From assembly GCA_028095005.1 (NCBI GenBank), contig CM051460.1:74665676-74729675 (forward strand): DNA of 64,000 nt, given 5' to 3'. The position numbers were made by a program, and so were the translations under genes. Within the stretch, counting starts at the first letter, position 1; the number at the start of each line of letters is the position of its first letter. Positions 62,477-64,000 of this stretch are shown one piece after another. The notes beneath the pieces are model-generated. The model saw only the letters and a program-made list of their open reading frames with translations. It was not told the origin of the DNA and did not search any database. Origin of the DNA: Rhynchospora pubera. Lineage: Eukaryota > Streptophyta > Magnoliopsida > Poales > Cyperaceae.

Positions 62477-62635
62477 GGGGCCATTTGGATCGCTTAGGAA
62501 TTTAGGGAAGTTGCAATTCCTAGGAATAAATTTATTAAAAAATGTGTAACTTTGTGAAGAGTTTGGATTGTTTATAATAAATTTATGATAGGAAGATGAA
62601 ATTCCCCAAATTCCTTGGGGAATCCAAACAGCCCC
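62477..62635 (+). mobile_element. MITE of the same family, copy 4
   Basis: 159 bp with ATT on both sides (62474-62476 and 62636-62638). Ends read GGGGCCATTTGGATCGC and, inverted, GGGGCTGTTTGGATTCC. Core ATGTGTAACTTTGTGAAGAG is present. Non-coding. Confidence 0.82.
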
Positions 62636-62770
62636 ATTATCTGTCCCGTTTATCCAACATTGGCAACAGAAAAATTGAGTTTTATGGTGGTACTCTAGAT
62701 ATATATGACATGTCTCAGTAAACAAAAAGCAATATAAATAGAGAGCAAAATTCCGGTGACACACTATTTT

Positions 62771-63143
62771 GGTGTCACAAATGCCACACTTTACTTTTTA
62801 TTTAAAATTTTAAAATCTAAATTATAATCGTCCGATCCAAACCGTTGATCTTGTTTATTTTAATGATTGATGCATTGCCATAAAATTTTATAATTTTTAA
62901 AGTTTATTTGATGTTTGATCAAAAGGTAAAAAATGAACGAGTCAAAATAACTAAATAGATTAATTCTATATGTCTATTTTTCAACCTCTCGATCAAGTAT
63001 CAAATAAGCTTTAAAAATTATGAAATTTTAGGACAATACATCCGTCGGTAAAATGAACAAGATCGACGGTTTGGATTGTACGATTATTTTTAATTTTTTT
63101 AAATTTAAAATAAAAAAAAGTAAAGTGTGGTATTTGTGGCACC
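62771..63143. mobile_element. Fold-back MITE, about 370 bp
   Basis: Nearly the whole length is an inverted repeat. The left arm starts GGTGTCACAAATGCCACAC and the right arm, inverted, GGTGCCACAAATACCACAC. Both arms carry TCCAAACCGT(T/C)GATCTTGTT. The arms meet near 62957. No clear target duplication is visible and no protein is encoded. Confidence 0.72.
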
Positions 63144-63203
63144 GTAATATTTATCATAAATAGAAATGTAGGAAGTGAATGTTAATGTCTGGTACAAAGA
63201 ATT

Positions 63204-63275
63204 GGTTGTGTGTGTGTGTGGGGTGCGCGCGCGCGTGGTGAGGTGTGGTGGGGTGGGGTGGTGGTGGGGTACTGG
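63204..63275 (+). repeat. GT/GC alternating and G-rich tract
   Basis: A run of (TG)n is followed by GCGCGCGCG and then GGTGGGGTGGGGTGGTGGTGGGG. Alternating purine-pyrimidine sequence can adopt Z-DNA, and the G-runs can form a quadruplex. It lies about 620 bases upstream of UGT copy 3. Whether it matters for that promoter is unknown. Confidence 0.8.
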
Positions 63276-63738
63276 GGTGTACAATGTACAAGTTTAAAAC
63301 AGTTACCGGGGACAAGGTATATGAATTTAAGATGACAAAGGCAATTTAATTAGTATAATCAACGATAGCTAAGGTGGAAACAATAGCTGGTTATATGAGA
63401 AAAATTTGCATTTGCGATAAAAATTAACCTCTTATGAATCGCATAATAATTAATGGAACTTACAAGTTTTTGTTCGCATACATAAAAGTTCAGTAAATGA
63501 ATTTGTTCAGACTTTACAAAAAGAAAAGCAGTATACGTTAAAGTTCCTGTAAAATTTCAATTGTATTATTTTGTATATGAAAACCAAAAACAGAGGCCAT
63601 GCATTCTGTTAACCCAATTCCGCCAGCCAGAATTAAGTCCCGGTGTTCTTTTTTTGTTTTTTTTTTAAAAAAAAGAAGCACCCTCTTGGAGACCAAATTA
63701 GTCCTAGTGTTTCCTTTGTATCTTTCTTGGATGTTCAT

Positions 63739-63747
63739 CTTATATAA
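63739..63747 (+). promoter_or_regulatory. Probable TATA box of UGT copy 3
   Basis: TATATAAG lies about 150 bases upstream of the ATG at 63891, followed by CT-rich sequence. Both fit a plant core promoter. Confidence 0.5.
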
Positions 63748-63890
63748 GAGTTATTATCTGTTCTCTCGTCCTATCGTTTTCTTTTCTTTTTTCTGCAAAG
63801 TACTTATCCTCCGGACTGCCACAATTTCGTTTATTTCATATATCTAGTTGTCTTCAAGCCTCTGATCTTCCCCTAGAAAGTACTAAAGTC

Positions 63891-64000
63891 ATGAAGGGAT
63901 CCACTCATGGTTCCCAATCAAAGCAACCACACTTTGTGCTGGTTCCACTCCTGGAACAAGGTCACATCATACCCATGACAGACCTCGCTCACCTCCTCGC
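63891..64000 (+). CDS. UDP-glycosyltransferase copy 3, 5' part only
   Basis: The first 36 codons of a third UGT are present and the window ends within the gene. The frame reads QPHFVLVPLLEQGHIIPMTD, aligning with copies 1 and 2, and carries the catalytic His25 in the GHxxP motif. By analogy it should have one intron after about 165 codons and total about 500 residues. Whether it is intact cannot be judged here. Confidence 0.88.
   Translation, partial: MKGSTHGSQSKQPHFVLVPLLEQGHIIPMTDLAHLL

Noticed and set aside
1..64000. tRNA, rRNA or known microRNA genes
   Set aside because: I saw no tRNA cloverleaf consensus outside the SINE and primer-binding sites and no rRNA text; a covariance-model scan would be needed to exclude small RNAs fully.

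Overview
This is a piece of a flowering-plant nuclear genome, probably a eudicot. The evidence is AT-rich intergenic DNA, short exons with GT-AG introns, plant gene families (a plant NUP188, a PSPG-box glycosyltransferase cluster) and a dense load of plant-type transposons. I cannot name the species. All host genes I recognise lie on the + strand.

Layout. 1-2814: AT-rich, gene-free, with an array of short palindromes. 2815-12526: a complete Ty1/copia-type LTR retrotransposon on the - strand. Its two 1,780-bp LTRs differ at only two positions, yet its pol region is shattered. 12537-12692: a MITE. 14161-30375: a 30-exon gene for the nuclear-pore scaffold protein NUP188, carrying a 1.9-kb Mutator-like element in intron 2 and a SINE in intron 27. 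31578-32512: a secreted or GPI-anchored bulb-lectin-like protein. 33334-36926: a six-exon amidase-signature enzyme with a signal peptide. 37940 to the window end: a tandem array of three family-1 UDP-glycosyltransferases (UGTs).

The UGT array is the most informative part. UGT copy 1 (37940-47867) is intact, but its single intron has grown to 8,425 bp against 266 bp in copy 2. Most of the extra length is a four-deep nest of transposons: a long-TIR element holds two hAT-like elements, one of these holds another TIR element, and that holds a 3.1-kb solo LTR. Most levels are bounded by recognisable target-site duplications. UGT copy 2 (50742-52510) has one in-frame stop just after a complete PSPG box, with conserved coding sequence beyond it. 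UGT copy 3 starts at 63891 and runs off the end. Between copies 2 and 3 lie 11 kb of transposon-derived DNA, including fold-back elements with repeated hairpins, a probable Helitron with exon-like captured pieces, and MITEs of a family found four times in the window.

The genes do not form an operon or an evident biosynthetic cluster. NUP188 is a housekeeping scaffold protein. The lectin-like protein and amidase look secretory. The UGTs would glucosylate small molecules in the cytosol. I see no CRISPR array, rRNA or tRNA gene, and no clearly new molecular system. The best leads are the nested intron, the young retrotransposon with long-dead coding capacity, the Helitron and the hairpin-rich fold-back element.
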